A DNA stretch of 64,000 nucleotides, taken from the NCBI GenBank assembly GCA_004335835.1, contig RWJK01001019.1, positions 1,889 through 65,888 on the forward strand, in the 5' to 3' direction. Positions 9,646 through 22,261 of this stretch are shown here, one piece after another. The first letter of the stretch is position 1. Each line of letters starts with the position of its first letter. Made by a program: the position numbers and the translations under genes. The DNA comes from Scenedesmus sp. ARA3 (lineage: Eukaryota; Chlorophyta; Chlorophyceae; Sphaeropleales; Scenedesmaceae). Under the pieces are notes generated by a model that saw only the letters and a program-made list of their open reading frames with translations, made no database searches and was not told where the DNA came from.

Positions 9646-12600
9646 ATGGACGAAGAGGAGAGCGGGGGCCTGCAGGAGCTTCTGCTGCTTGATGCCAGGG
9701 AGAAGCAGCAGCACGGCAAAAGCATAGCAACCGCGGTTTTCAACCTATCGAAGGTTATCATTGGTGCAGGTGAAGAAGCATGCAGCTGGCAGCACCCGCA
9801 GCGCCTACATAAGTACAGCTCTCAGATGTCCTGTACAGTGCACCACTGCAGCAGCAACGCGACAGCAGCAGCACATCCAGCTGCATGCCCCGTATGACAT
9901 CAAGGACTTGAAGTTAAGTTGGGCATGTATCGGACTGCAAGCGACATTCAGACTCAACTGATGTACGATTTTAGTGGCTGGACTTACGCTTTTCACACAG
10001 AGTGCAACCACCACGCTTCGACCTGCACCTCAGCTTATCAGCACTGCATCTGCTGCTTACTTTTCAGAGTGATAGCCATACTCCTGGCCTACTTGCAGAT
10101 GTAGAAGCAGCCTTTGTGCACGTATAGCCAGCATGCCTAGTTGCATCCACCCTGCATCGTCCTGCACCTGCCTCCTGCTTGCAGGAATGATGGCAATCCC
10201 ACGCGCCTACCTCCAAATCGGCTCTGTGCTTGGCACAACCATGCTCATAATCCTGCACCGTTCTGTTGCTTGCAGGAATGATGGCAATCCCACACGCCTA
10301 CCCCTAAATCGGCTCTGTGCTTGGCACAGCCATGCTCAAAATCCTGCACCGGTCTGTTACTTGCAGGAATGATGGCAATCCCACGCGCCTACCTCCAAAT
10401 CGGCTCCGTGCTTGGCACAGCCATGCTAATCGGTGTAGCACTGCTCATCTACTTCACCTTGGTGGTGCTGGTGCGCGGCTCAGCAGTAACAGGCGCAGCA
10501 ACATACAGCCAGCTGGCGCTGGTGACGTGTGGGGGGCCTGTGATGAAGCTGCTGCAGCTGGCAGTGCTGGCCTTCTGCTTCGGCTTTGGAGTCATTTATT
10601 TGGTGGGTGTGTTTGGGGGTGCGTGTGGTGCAATGCTGCAGCTGGGGCTGTTGCGTGTGGTAGTAACAGCTGAAGATGCCGGCTGCTGATGTGGGGTCCC
10701 TGCTTGTGACTGAAGCAAATGCGGTGGAGTAGAATGTAGGTGTGAAGCTGCAACATACAGCCAGCTGGCGCTGGTGACGTGTGGGGGGCCTGTGATGAAG
10801 CTGCTGCAGCTGGCAGTGCTGGCCTTCTGCTTCGGCTTTGGAGTCATTTATTTGGTGGGTGTGTTTGGGGGTGCGTGTGGTGCAATGCTGCAGCTGGGGC
10901 TGTTGCGTGTGGTAGTAACAGCTGAAGATGCCGGCTGCTGATGTGGGGTCCCTGCTTGTGACTGAAGCAAATGCGGTGGAGTAGAATGTAGGTGTGAAGC
11001 TGCAACATACAGCCAGCTGGCGCTGGTGACGTGTGGGCGGCCTGTCATGAAGCTGCTGCAGCTGGCAGTGCTGGCCTTCTGCTTCGGCTTCGGAGTCATT
11101 TATCTGGTGAGTGTGGTTGGGTGTGCGTGTGGTGCAATGCTGCAGCTGGGACTGTGTCTTGTGGTAGTAACAGTTGAAGGTGCTGGCTGCTGATGTGGGG
11201 TCCCTGCTTGTGAGTAAAGCAGATGCGTGGGGTCCCTGCTTGTGAGTGAAGCAAATGCGGTGGTGTAGAATGTAGGTGTGCAGCTGCCACAGCCAGCCAG
11301 CTGGCGCTGGTGACGTGTGGGCGGCCTGTGATGAAGCTGCTGCAGCTGGCAGTGCTGGCCTTCTGCTTCGGCTTTGGGGTCATTTATTTGGTGAGTGCAC
11401 ACAAAATTCAGCTGTAGTTTGCAGCCAGGCGTTTCTTGGTGGTTGGCAGTTGGAATTTTATCAACATGTGGGCAGCGTCAAGGTGGTGTCCAAGTAATGC
11501 AGTGCTGCAACCCAGATTTGCAGCTGGCTTCCTGCGAGTATATAATGCTGACTGCTACCCACTTCTGCTTGCTGCGCCCGCAGGTCATTATACGCGACCT
11601 GCTGCTGGGCACCCCTCCAGCCTGCAATGGCCTGCTGTGTGAACTGTTTGGGATGGACCCCTCAGGGGCCCTGGCTGACCCACGCCTTGTCATCGCGGCA
11701 GTGGCGCTGCTGATCTGCTCACCCCTGCTGCTGCTGAGGTGAGCGTACCGGGTTGTTGGGCTTTTCCACAGGTGGAGGTTCAGGGTTACGTGAGCTGCTG
11801 CACGTGCATCCCTCAGACATGCAAGTTGAGGTCAGGGGCAGCAGCATGATGCGGCAGACCATGTGGTGTGTGTGTTTGCAATCAGGTTTGGTGAGTACTG
11901 GTTGACACCTGGCAAACAGGCAGCAGCAGTCTCTTCACCTGTTTTGGTTGCATCATTTGTGTGGATTCTGGGAGGATTGTACTTGCGAGTGAATGCTAAG
12001 CACCTTAGAATAAGTCACATTGCTGCTGCTGCTGTTGCTGCCACTGCTGCTGCTGCTGCTGCTGTGGCACTCTCAGGTCCATGGAGCGCCTGTCAGGTGC
12101 AACGCTGTCGCCCTGGTGGCACTTGTTACCGCAATCAAAATTAAGCCATGTACCTGTAACTCATCTGCTGCTGCTGCTCCTGCTGCTGCCGCCACTATCA
12201 CTTGATCAGGTCCATGGAGCGCCTGTCAGCGCTCAACGCTGTCGGCATCTCTGCAATCGCCCTGCTGGCAGCCACAGCAGCCGCCCTCGCCCTGCAGGGC
12301 CTAGCAGCAGGCACAGCACACAGCATCCCAGCATGGCCTCAGTGGCAGCTGCTGGGACCTACAAGAGGACAGCAGCTGGAGGCGCTCACTGCGGTTTTGC
12401 CAGTGTTAATTGCGTGTTATAACGCGGCGCAGAGCTTACACCCGCTGATGCCGCTGGTGCAGCCGTACAGCGAGGCAAAGATGCGGAGGGTGATTGGGCT
12501 GGCACTTGGGGTGTCGTTTGGGGTCTATTGGACGCTATCAGTGGGCGCAGCGGCGGCGTTTGGTGAAGATGTGGAGGTGAGGGAGCACAGCGGTGAGGAA

Positions 12601-15410
12601 GGGGTTGCTTTTTGCAGCAGCAGCAGCAGCAGCAGTGCTGTAGAAGGTCAACGTGTGGGTCCATGACAGCAACATGCCATTTGCAGCGAGGCGAAGATGA
12701 GGGTGGTTGGCCTGGTGCTTGGGGTACGTTTGGGATATATCGGACGCTATCAGTGGGCGCAGCCGCGGCGTTTGGTGAAGATGTGGAGGTGAGAGCCACA
12801 TGCCGGTGTATATCTCAATGCATTCCGAATGCGTCAGATGCATTCAGCATGCAGTTGAGCTCTGTGGCTCTTTCTGAACAGCTCAGCACAGCGTTTTCAG
12901 CGTCGCCAACTTGGCAGATGGAATCTGCGAAGTACACCCCGATGCTGCTGCTGCCTCTGGCATTACTGCTGCTGCTGGTGTTGCGCGTGCTGCTGCTGCT
13001 GGCCTGCAGGTGAATGTGCTCAACAATCTGTCAGTGTCAGGTCTGCAACCCCTGGTGGGGCCAGCCCTTGCGCGGCTGCTGTCCTGGGGCATACGCGGAG
13101 GTGCGTTACTACTGTGTCATATGTTACTAACATGTTGTTATTTGTTACATAACAACCTGTCGGTGTCGGGGCTGCAGCCGCTGGTGGGGCAGCTCTTGCA
13201 CGGCTGCTGTCCTGGGGCATACGCGGAGGTGTGTACTGTGTTCTGAGGTCTAAACCTAGCTTTCACTGTGTTGGCTACATTATCTCTCCGCCTCACTGTG
13301 GTGATAACATAACTGTCTGCAGGCTATCTGCTGAGCCTGCTGGCCAGCCTGCTGCTGCACATGCACCCGCTGACCGGGGCTGTGCTGCTGCCATTGCATC
13401 AAATCACTTGCACTCTACAAACCTGCCTGCAGGTTACCTGCTGAGCCTGCTGGCCAGCCTGCCAGCTGCTGCCAGGTGCTGCTGTACATGCACCCGCTGA
13501 CCCCTGCGGCGCTGCTGCAACTGCACTGCTGTAAATCCCTTTGCCACCACTTCCGCCACCTTTACTATGGCTGCAGGTTATCTGCTGAGCCTGCTGGCCA
13601 GCCTGCTGCTGTACATGCACCCGCTGACCCAAGCTGCGCTGCTGCCACTGCATCATTCCACCCATATGATACAAACCTGCCTGCAGGTTATCTGCTGAGC
13701 TTGCTGGCCAGCCTGCTGCTGTACATGCAACCGCTGACCCCTGCGGCGCTGCTGCAACTGCACTGCTGTAAATCCCTTTGCCACCGCTGCCGCCACCTTT
13801 ACCATGGCTGCAGGTTACCTGCTGAGCCTGCTGGCCAGCCTGCTGCTGTACATGCACCCACTGCGGGGCTGCCTTGCTGAGATGCTGTGGCCAGAAGATG
13901 CCCTGGTGGCATTTACCTCACACCTAAACACAGCAGCAGCAGCAGCAGCAAACTCTGCTGCTGGCTCAGCACAGGTCGCTAACAGCAGCAGCGGCACCTA
14001 TGCAGTGTTGCCGGGCCCCCAACAGCAGCAGCAGCAGCAGCAGGCTGACCACAACCCGATTGATGACAGCCGGGTGCTGCTGTCGTTTGACTCCATGGAC
14101 CAGCCGGCATTTGGCAGCTGGGCGCCAGGTGAGAGATGCCAGCAGTGTTATGTTAATGTTATACAACTGTTATATGACAGCTTGGTGCCGCTGTCATTTG
14201 AACCATGGACCAGCCAGCCTTTTGCAGCTGGGCGCCAGGTGACCAATGCCAGGCTGCCTGATTGGCTATAAACTGCTTTTTTTATGTGCAAGCGTATTTT
14301 GCTCCCGGCAGCACCACCCTGGCGTCATACAGCTTACATTGTACTTTGCTCATTGCAAAGTCTGATGTCTGAACGATCGAATCCTGCTGCAGGGCACCTC
14401 TTCCGCCGGAGTTCCAGCTGCTGGCAACGCCATCCCAGCTGCCGCAGCACCACTCTGCTGCTTACTATGTATGTTTATTTTCTGTGCTGCTTCATTGCTG
14501 CAGGGTTCCTTTTCCGCCGGAGCTCCCGCTCTGGCGAAGCCGCCTCAACAGCAGCAGCAGCTCCCGGCTGGTTCTCTCGCCTCAGCGCTGCCAGCGGCGC
14601 CAGCAGCAGCAGTGGCGCAGCAGCAACCCCGGCAAACCTCAGCGGCGCAGGAGCAGCAGCAGCAGCAGGAACGGCCAGTAATGCAGCGGCAGCAGTGCGG
14701 GGGCCGCTGCGGTGGCAGCAGCAGGAGCAGCGCTGGTACTATGTGCTGACGTATGGGCTGCTGGCTGGAATGGTGGTGGTGGCTGTGGCGGCGAGTAATA
14801 TTTGGGAGGTGCTGAGCGCCGTGGGAGACCTGGCCAGCACCATACAGGTGAGTGGCTGTTACTTCCTGTTGTGTTTTCTGCTACTTNNNNNNNNNNNNNN
14901 NNNNNNNNNNNNNNNNNNNNNNNNNNNNNNNNNNNNNNNNNNNNNNNNNNNNNNNNNNNNNNNNNNNNNNNNNNNNNNNNNNNNNNNNNNNNNNNNNNNN
15001 NNNNNNNNNNNNNNNNNNNNNNNNNNNNNNNNNNNNNNNNNNNNNNNNNNNNNNNNNNNNNNNNNNNNNNNNNNNNNNCTGGGCTGATAGCGCTGGTGCT
15101 GGCAGTGCGGAGCAGAGCAGCAGCAGCAGCAGCAGCAGCAGAAGCCACTGCTGAAGGGGAGCAGCAGCAGCAGCAGCAGGATCGGTTGTTGCCCCAGTCG
15201 ACGGCAGGCGCTGAAGCAATTAAGCCAGCAGGTGACAGCAGCAGCAGCCGAAGAGGTAGGGGTTGTAGCTGCAAACTGCTGCTGCAGCTGCGCTGTGATG
15301 AACCTCTTGCACAGGAGCTGCTGCTGCGAGCTGTACATTACGTGGGTGGCTCATTTGTTATCGCTTTGGGACTGGCTCTGTTTGCCAATGGTATTTACCA
15401 GCGTGTGTAA
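9646..15410 (+). CDS. SLC38/AVT-type amino-acid transporter
   Basis: Readable exons join in phase: 9646-9769, 10367-10602, 11584-11738, 12210-12576, 13010-13100, 13814-14128, 14504-14847, then a last exon that begins inside the gap 14887-15078 and ends at the TAA at 15408-15410. The N-terminus carries FNLSKVIIGAG joined to MMAIPRAYLQIGSVLG, the TM1 signature of the SLC38 / plant vacuolar AVT family. Hydrophobic segments follow, such as MLIGVALLIYFTLVVLV, LVIAAVALLICSPLLLL and YLLSLLASLLLYMHPL, with the conserved YNAAQSLHPLM region between them. A long Ala/Gln/Ser-rich loop separates the last helices. The likely role is proton- or sodium-coupled neutral amino-acid transport across the plasma membrane or vacuole. 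About 540 residues lie before the gap. Confidence 0.85.
10178..10440 (+). repeat. Three copies of the 5' edge of exon 2 (gene B)
   Basis: A unit of about 90 bp with acceptor, MMAIPRAYLQIGSVLG and following bases occurs at about 10178, 10268 and 10358. Only the last continues into the full exon (10367-10602). Confidence 0.85.
10498..11395 (+). repeat. 252-bp near-identical tandem repeat over the 3' half of exon 2 (gene B)
   Basis: Copies begin at about 10498, 10750 and 11002, with a diverged fourth near 11286. Each carries the coding segment from YSQLALVTCGGP to FGFGVIYL, then the donor and about 145 bases of intron. The first two copies are almost identical, implying a recent duplication or a gene-conversion tract. 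Confidence 0.9.
12074..12790 (+). repeat. Edge copies around exon 4 (gene B)
   Basis: The acceptor side of exon 4 (TCCATGGAGCGCCTGTCAG) is copied at about 12074-12120. Its donor side (YWTLSVGAAAAFGEDVE) is copied at about 12690-12790. The intact exon is 12210-12576. Confidence 0.75.
13318..13860 (+). repeat. Five copies of the 5' edge of exon 6 (gene B)
   Basis: An acceptor followed by sequence for GYLLSLLASLLLYMHPL occurs at about 13322, 13431, 13577, 13687 and 13814. Only the last opens into the long exon 13814-14128. Exon 5 also has one copy at about 13155-13232 upstream of this cluster. Confidence 0.85.
14887..15078. other. Assembly gap (192 N)
   Basis: The run of N falls in the last part of the transporter gene and hides an intron/exon boundary, probably including part of a transmembrane segment. 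Confidence 1.
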
Positions 15411-15622
15411 AATACCATGTCACAGCCATGCAAACATGGCACAACAACAGTGGTATGTGATGTGTTCGTTTAATGTCATTTGGGTATCTTGTCGGCGCCT
15501 GACCAAGGTCTCACTCCTTTGTCGAGTGAAGCATGTACACTACGGCAGCGCGTTATCACCTCAGCATCATCATGCTCCCATGTGAGTTTATTGTGTTACC
15601 ACTTCATCTTATCATCCCATCA

Positions 15623-15627
15623 TGTAA
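15623..15627 (+). terminator. TGTAA poly(A) signal of the transporter gene
   Basis: TGTAA lies 213 bases after the transporter stop, a typical green-algal distance. Another TGTAA overlaps the stop itself at 15406-15410 and is too early to serve. Confidence 0.45.
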
Positions 15628-17620
15628 TTGCCGCCATCGTCATTGCGTCGCCAGGCAGCATGCACAGCAACAGCTGTTGCACTGCAGTCAGCCGCCTTAC
15701 CCCAAATTCATAAGTCCAAATCATGCAGGTCCAGTTGGAGTGCAGCCATGGCCAGGCCAACCAGCAGACTAGGTGCAGTACAGTCTGCTGCAACAAATTC
15801 AAACCTAAAGAACCCAACAGCAAAACCTGATCTGACAATTGCAGCATGGAGTTGCCAACAAGTTCGGAACTACTACCAGATGACAGTCCTGTCAGTGCGC
15901 AGCATGTTGGGGTTGACTGGTGCCCCAAATGCCATTTTATTGACACAGCCAGCACAGCGCGAGGGCTGGCCCTCAAGGCTTCTGGGGTTTGGGGGTTTTG
16001 GATCCTGCACAGCATAGCACACTAAACAAGGGGTGGAATGCATTCAAAACAATCACACTGCAGGCGGCCAAAACTATGTGATATGCAGCTGCATAGAGAA
16101 CTATACAACAGTTGAGCATAATCCCTTGCACACCGCATCGCTAAAACCCCCTGTCACAACAGCAAGGCTAAAGTCCTGAGCAACGCACCATCATTTACTC
16201 ACGACTGTTTGACCGCAATAAGGTCTTTGCACCCGGCAACAACTGGCAAGGTCAAACAACGTCATAACAGATCAACAAGACCACGTGCAGCTGCCGGCTT
16301 TGGGCAACACAGATGTTGACCAATCCTGGCAACGTTGGGCAGCAAGTGATCCACTGACGTTATGTAATGTAAAACAACAAATCAAAGTTTGCAAGGCCAA
16401 CTGGTAGACGCTAGCAGGCATGCCAGAAGCAGCAGGTACATGTGTACATGTCGGCCTTGTGTCGGCTGGGCGCGCTGGGCGCAAAAGATGTGATCCAGCC
16501 ATAGATAATCTATGATCCAGCCATAGATCATCTATGATCCAGCCATAGATCATCTATGATCCAGCCATAGATCATCTGGGCAGTGCCCAGCACCAGCGCT
16601 GACCCTCCATGCTTGATGCTACACAAGCAAACAAGTGTGCACACACTGCCACAGCAACAGCAACATCAAGCAGCAGTGGAGCTCAGTGTCACCACAAGGC
16701 TCCTCTGATCCATTCTAGGCAGAGTACCAGCAACAAGCATGCAACATACAAGGGGCTGCAGGGCAAAAACTTTTTTGCGCACCAAGTAGCGATTGCATGC
16801 TTGCACAGACTAGCTTTCCTAGCAGCCCAACAAATGGCTGAAGAACCCTCACTGCTAGAAGCAAAAGCACAAGTAAACACAGCAGAACTATCAACAGCAA
16901 TGTATCAACATGCATGCTGCTGGTGCATTCGCAGCCAGGCAAAACTGCAAACTCGCAACACTGCAAGTCCCAACAATACGCAGTCGCAAAGGCTCCCAAA
17001 AAGCTAGCAGGGGCCCTACACCCGTTGCAACGCAGCAACCAGCAACCCAAAATAGACAATGCAAGCAGCGACTGTCATTACGCATCAGCAGCACCGCAAC
17101 AGTACTGCCGGCAACCTTGTTTGTGTGACACCATCGACCTGCTGCCGCACTGCATCCAGCTGCTGCTGTTACTCGCCCAACCCCAACGATGCAGCTGCAA
17201 CACCGGCATTGCAATTCCACATGTGTGGCCATGTGCATCCGGCCTGAAGCATCGCATGCTTGCGCAATGAGTCAAGACTTTTCCCATGGCATGCAGGCTT
17301 GCCAGAGCAGGGCGCAGCCTCGCGCCCACTAAATGCTGCCTGATCAGCCCAAAGCCTCGGCACAGCCACACAAACTTCTAATGCCCACACACTACCAGCC
17401 CTGCTGCAGCAGCACCTGCACATACGCTCACAAGCCCCGCCCTGCCCTGCCCTGCTGCAGCAGCAAGACCGACTGAGGGCTGCTGCCAACAGCTCCAACT
17501 GCTGCCAACAGCATATGCTTGCCAGCCCTGTCATGCCCTGCCCTGCTGCAGCAGCCAGAAATGCTGAGACCTGCTGCTGCAACAGCACCTGCGCAAAAAA
17601 TAGCCAGCCCTGCCCTGTCT
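15628..17620. other. Intergenic region between convergent genes B and C
   Basis: About 2 kb with short open frames only, none with splice-linked homology that I can recognise. It contains a 22-bp tandem repeat (separate entry) and is otherwise featureless to me. Confidence 0.6.
16492..16577. repeat. 22-bp tandem repeat, about 4 copies
   Basis: The unit GATCCAGCCATAGATCATCT plus AT is repeated almost perfectly four times; the first copy has one substitution and the last is truncated. Each unit contains GATC and the near-palindrome ATAGATCATCTAT. Confidence 0.9.
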
Positions 17621-18330
17621 TCAACTGTTCTCGCCGTCATCATGACTTCCGTTGCTTCCAGCAGCATCCCCGCCGGTCTTGTCAGCACTTGCTGCCGCAG
17701 CAGCTGGCGCGGCTGCTGCTGCTGCTGATGCTGCTGTCATGCATGCCTCATCTGCTGCTGCTGCAGCGTCCCCGCCAATGCAGCTGCCGCCACCCCTGCC
17801 GTCTGCTGATACACTGGCACTGCCAATCCTGCTGTCATCCCCCGTTGGCTCCGCTACCTCTGCTGCTGCTGCTGCTTCCATGTCTTTCGGAACCGCTTCC
17901 TGCTGCTGTTGATTTTCGCCATCCTCCTTGCTCACAGAAGCACCACCGGAAGCTGCTTCTGCCGCTGCAGCGTTCTGCAGTGCCTGCAGAGCTGCAGCAG
18001 CAGGCAGCCTGGACGTCCCCGAGCCGGCCGGCGACAGCGGAGTAAATAAGCCTGCTGCTGCTGCTGGACGCGAAGATGGCGGAGACGCGCCCATTGCTGC
18101 TGCTGCTGTTCCGTCAGGCGATGCAAGCGGGTTGCTGCTGCGAGGGAGTGGAGGTTTACCAGTATTACATGCTGGTGCTGCTCCCCATGGGAGGATTGGT
18201 GAGGGACCTCTGCTGCCAGCTTGCTCCCCTGCTGCTGCTGCTGCTGCTGCTGCTGGTGTTGCTGCTGCTTTGGGAGGTGGGTGCCTGCAAGGCGTGGTGG
18301 GATCAGCTGCAGGGTTGAACACCACACCGC

Positions 18331-18361
<31 letters not shown>

Positions 18362-18710
18362 ATTGGGGTGGGTATCTCCTGCTGGCTCCACATCTGAGTT
18401 GGTTGCAGATCCTGGTCCAGCTGCTGCTGCTGCTGCTGCTGCTGCTGCATCTTGCTGCTCCATCAACTCAGCCGCACCCTGCTGCTGCTGCTGCCGCACG
18501 TGCTGCTTTGCATGCTGCCTTACCTCTCCTTCGAGCCTGCTGCTAACACCTCCCACAGGTGCATTGGCCATGACTGTCAGCACAGCAGCGGCAGCAGCAG
18601 TGCACTCAGAAGGCAAACTGAAAGCAGAGGTGGCAAGGCTGTGCTGGCGAGATGCTCCCAGCTGCACAAGTGCTGCTGAGTCTTGGTCGGCCTGCTGGGA
18701 CTGCTTCTGA

Positions 18711-18760
<50 letters not shown>

Positions 18761-19222
18761 GGTGGTGTCAACAGCAGCATTTGCAGGATTTGCCTCCTCA
18801 GCTGCAGCAGTTGCTGATGGTGTTGCTAAGCCAGCTGTGCCAGATTCAGTAGCTGCAGGAGCTGCTGGTGTTGGCAGATCCTGTATGTAATCTGCAACTG
18901 GGGTCGAGGCACGGCCAACGGCTGTAGCCTGCTGCTGCAGCGCCGCCTGCTGCTGCTGCAGTTGTTCATGCAGGTTGCTGACTGTCTTGCCAGCTACAGC
19001 TGCAGCTGCTGCTGCTGCCGCTGCTGCAGCCGTCGGCGATGCTGCAGATGCGGCAGCAGCAGTTAGGCCGGCAACAGCAACAGCAGCTGACTCCAACTTG
19101 AGTGCTGCTGGTGCTGCTGCAGCTGCTGTATTTGTCACACCTAGCATGCTGCTGCTTGTCGCTGCTGCTGCCCCTGTTGGCAGCATGCCTGTTGGCAGGG
19201 AGCTGCCCACATGAGCAGCTGG

Positions 19223-19262
<40 letters not shown>

Positions 19263-20193
19263 GGCGCAGGGGAGAACAGCGGTAGCAGTGGCGTGCTGTT
19301 CCCTGCTGCTGCAGCAGCAGCAGCAGCAAACTCCGAGTTACTCAGCTGCTGCTGCCAGGTAGAAGCCCTGCCTCCTGCTGCTACTGCTGCTGCCATAGCA
19401 GCTGCTGTTGCCTCCTCTGCTGCCGCAGCAGCGGCAGCAGCAGCTCCTGCCTTGTCACTATCAGCAGCAGCAGCAGCAGCAGCAGCAGCTTGCATTGCAG
19501 CTTCATGCTGTGCTTCCAGATCTTGGATCTCCTCCTCATCAACAGGCACCCCTTTCAATGTCAGCGCTGCACCTGCTGCTGCTGCTGCTGCTGCTGCAGC
19601 CGCAGCACTTGCCGCACCCTGCTGCTGCTGCTGTGATGCGCCAATATGTGCTCGGACTTGAGCCATGTATGCGTGCAGGTCGTCACTGGCTGTAGCATCA
19701 ACCACACCGGCTGCAGCTGTAGCATCTGCACTGCAAGGCCGTTGGCTAGCCTGGCTTGCTGCTGCTGCTGCTGCCTGCAGCCGCTGCTCCCAGCCTTGAA
19801 TGCTGCTGCCAGGCACAGCAGCAGCAGGAGCAGTGGGAGTGCTGCTAGTGCCTGCTGCGCCCGCAGTGCCCTGCCCAACAACAGTAGGAGGCCGCAGTGC
19901 AGCGGCCAGTGAGGTCTGCACCAGCCGAGGTTTAGCAGATCCTCCGCTGGGTCCTGACAGGCCTGACAGGCTTGATAACCCAGTCAGGCTAGCAGGACCG
20001 CCTGTCAGGCCTGGCAGCCTGAGATCTGGGCCTGACAGGCCTGACAGAGGTCCTGAAGCTGCCAGGCTGGGTCCTGACAGGCCTGGGAAGCCTGGCAGGC
20101 TTGTCAGGCCAGCTTCCAACATGTTACGCTCCCTGCCGGCCGCGCGTGCTGCTGCCTGGGCAGCAGCAGCGGCAGCGGAGTCGGTTGCCGCCA

Positions 20194-20230
<37 letters not shown>

Positions 20231-22211
20231 GTCCCAGCGGTTGTTGTTGCTAGCTGCGCCAAGCTGCTGCTGATTCAGCAGCAGCAGATCCAAAGGGCCT
20301 CCTGATGACAGTAAGTGTGATGCCCTGCTGCCGCTGCCATCTCCGCCGGCAGCAGCACCAACATGCATGTTATGGATCAGCAGATCCGCATCTTGCTGCT
20401 GCTGCTGCTGCCGCTGCTGGCGCTGCTGCAGCTCGTGCTGTGCTGCTGCTGCCATCAATGCAGGGTGCTGGCTCAAACCGCTGCTGCTGCCGGACGCTTG
20501 CCCGTACGAGCCCTGCATCAGAGCCCTGAGGCTGCCGGCAGCAGCAGCAGCAGCAGCAGCGGCGGCGGCGTCTGCATTGCTGCCGCTGCCACTGCCTGCC
20601 TGGTAGGGGCTTGGCAGCTTTGAAACCAGATCACCCTCTGCCAGCAGATCTTCCAGATCCGATGTTTTGTTGTCAACATCCATAGGCTGGCACGCTGCTG
20701 CTGCTGCTGCTGCTGCTGCCAGCTGCTGCTGCTGCTGTTGCTGCTTCTGGGCGGCAGCAGCAGCAGCAGCAGCACTGCCTGGTGCAGAAGAAGGGTTGCC
20801 AGTGCCGTACATATGCAATCTAGGCACCTCAGGTAAGCTGCTCATGTGGCTGGGCATGCCTAACCCCATCTGCTGCTGCTGCTGCTGCTGGTGCTGCATC
20901 TGCTGCTGCTGCTGCTGCTGCATCTGCTGCTGTTGCTGCTGCGTCTGCTGCAGCAGCGACAGCTGCTGCTGCTGCTGCAGCTGCTGCTGGGCAGCAGCAT
21001 GTGTAAGGCGCAGTCGAGACGGCGACTGGTGCATCAGCGCAGCAGCCAGATCACTGTTGCTGTATGCTCCAAGGTAAGCAGCTGGCATGCCCCTTCCCAG
21101 ATCACCAGCCATCAGTGTCTCTGCATCTAATGCATGATCATATATGTTGTGCAGGGGACTGAAGCCGCCTAAACCGCCCAAACCGCCCCTGCCTAAACCC
21201 CCATAGCCCCTGCCGCCACCATGCCCGTCACCTCCAAACCCTGAACCCCGCAGCAGCTGATCCAGCCCCATTGCCGCTCCATCCCCAAACCCTGGCTCGT
21301 CCCTGAACCCCAGCCCACCGCTGAGCCCTAAACCGCCCTGGGGGCCGGTCAAGCCGCCGCCAAGCCCTAGCGGCCCAAGCCCTAAACCGCCGAGCCCCAT
21401 GCTGCTAAACCCAAGCCCTGCTGCACTGGCTGAAACCCCGGCTAGGGTTGGTGAAGCCCTTGGAAGGTTGTTGGCTTGGCCTGAGTCATCTACTGTTACA
21501 AATGGAGAGCAGGGTGGGTGCTGCTGCTGCTGCTGCTGCTGCTGCAGGTGCGAGTAGCTGTTGGAGTTGCCTGGTGCCGCCTGCAAGCAGAATATGAGCA
21601 GGTGTAGGCGGCAAAACAGGCAGTGTGGATAGGTGGGTCACTACAACAGGCTGATTGCAATTGGAAAGCAATGCACAGCATGCTGCTTGCTGCCCTGTGC
21701 CTGCTGCTGCTGCTGATTGCATCACAGCTCTTACGTAAACTGTGGCAGTTATCACAACAGCTGTGTGGCGTCCTGTGGCCTGGTACATGCCTCCTGCTGT
21801 GCTACAATTCCAGCAAATCAAATTCAAATTTGAATCACCAGCAACCCGCCAAAATATTTTACTAACAGTCCTACAATGATGTTATAACACAGCAGACTCA
21901 CCATGGCTTTGTAGATACCCCCCATCACTCCATGGCCACTGCTGATGCCCCCATGGCCCCGCCCGACAGCAGCAGCAGCAGCAGCGCCAACACCCCCGAC
22001 CAGTCCACCCACGCGCCCGCCACCCCTGCTGCTGCGCCCGCCCCTGCTGCTCCGGCCGCCGCGTCTGCCGCTGCTACCGGCAGCGCCCGGCGGCTGCACA
22101 CCCGGCGTCGGCGGCGCCTGCTGCTGCTGCTGCTGCTGCTGTGATTTGCTGCTAGGGCTAGATCCTCCTGCAGGGGAGCCGCCATTGCCGGTGCCCTCAT
22201 CATCTGATGCG

Positions 22212-22261
<50 letters not shown>

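Noticed and set aside
10596..11383. Repeated minus-strand frames MTPKPKQKASTASC...
   Set aside because: They arise because the 252-bp repeat is read on the wrong strand; no splice or family support.
17652..20623. Many plus-strand Leu/Cys/Ala-rich frames across 17.6-20.6 kb
   Set aside because: They are antisense to the poly-Gln/Ala exon of the AP2 gene; CTG runs keep all frames open.
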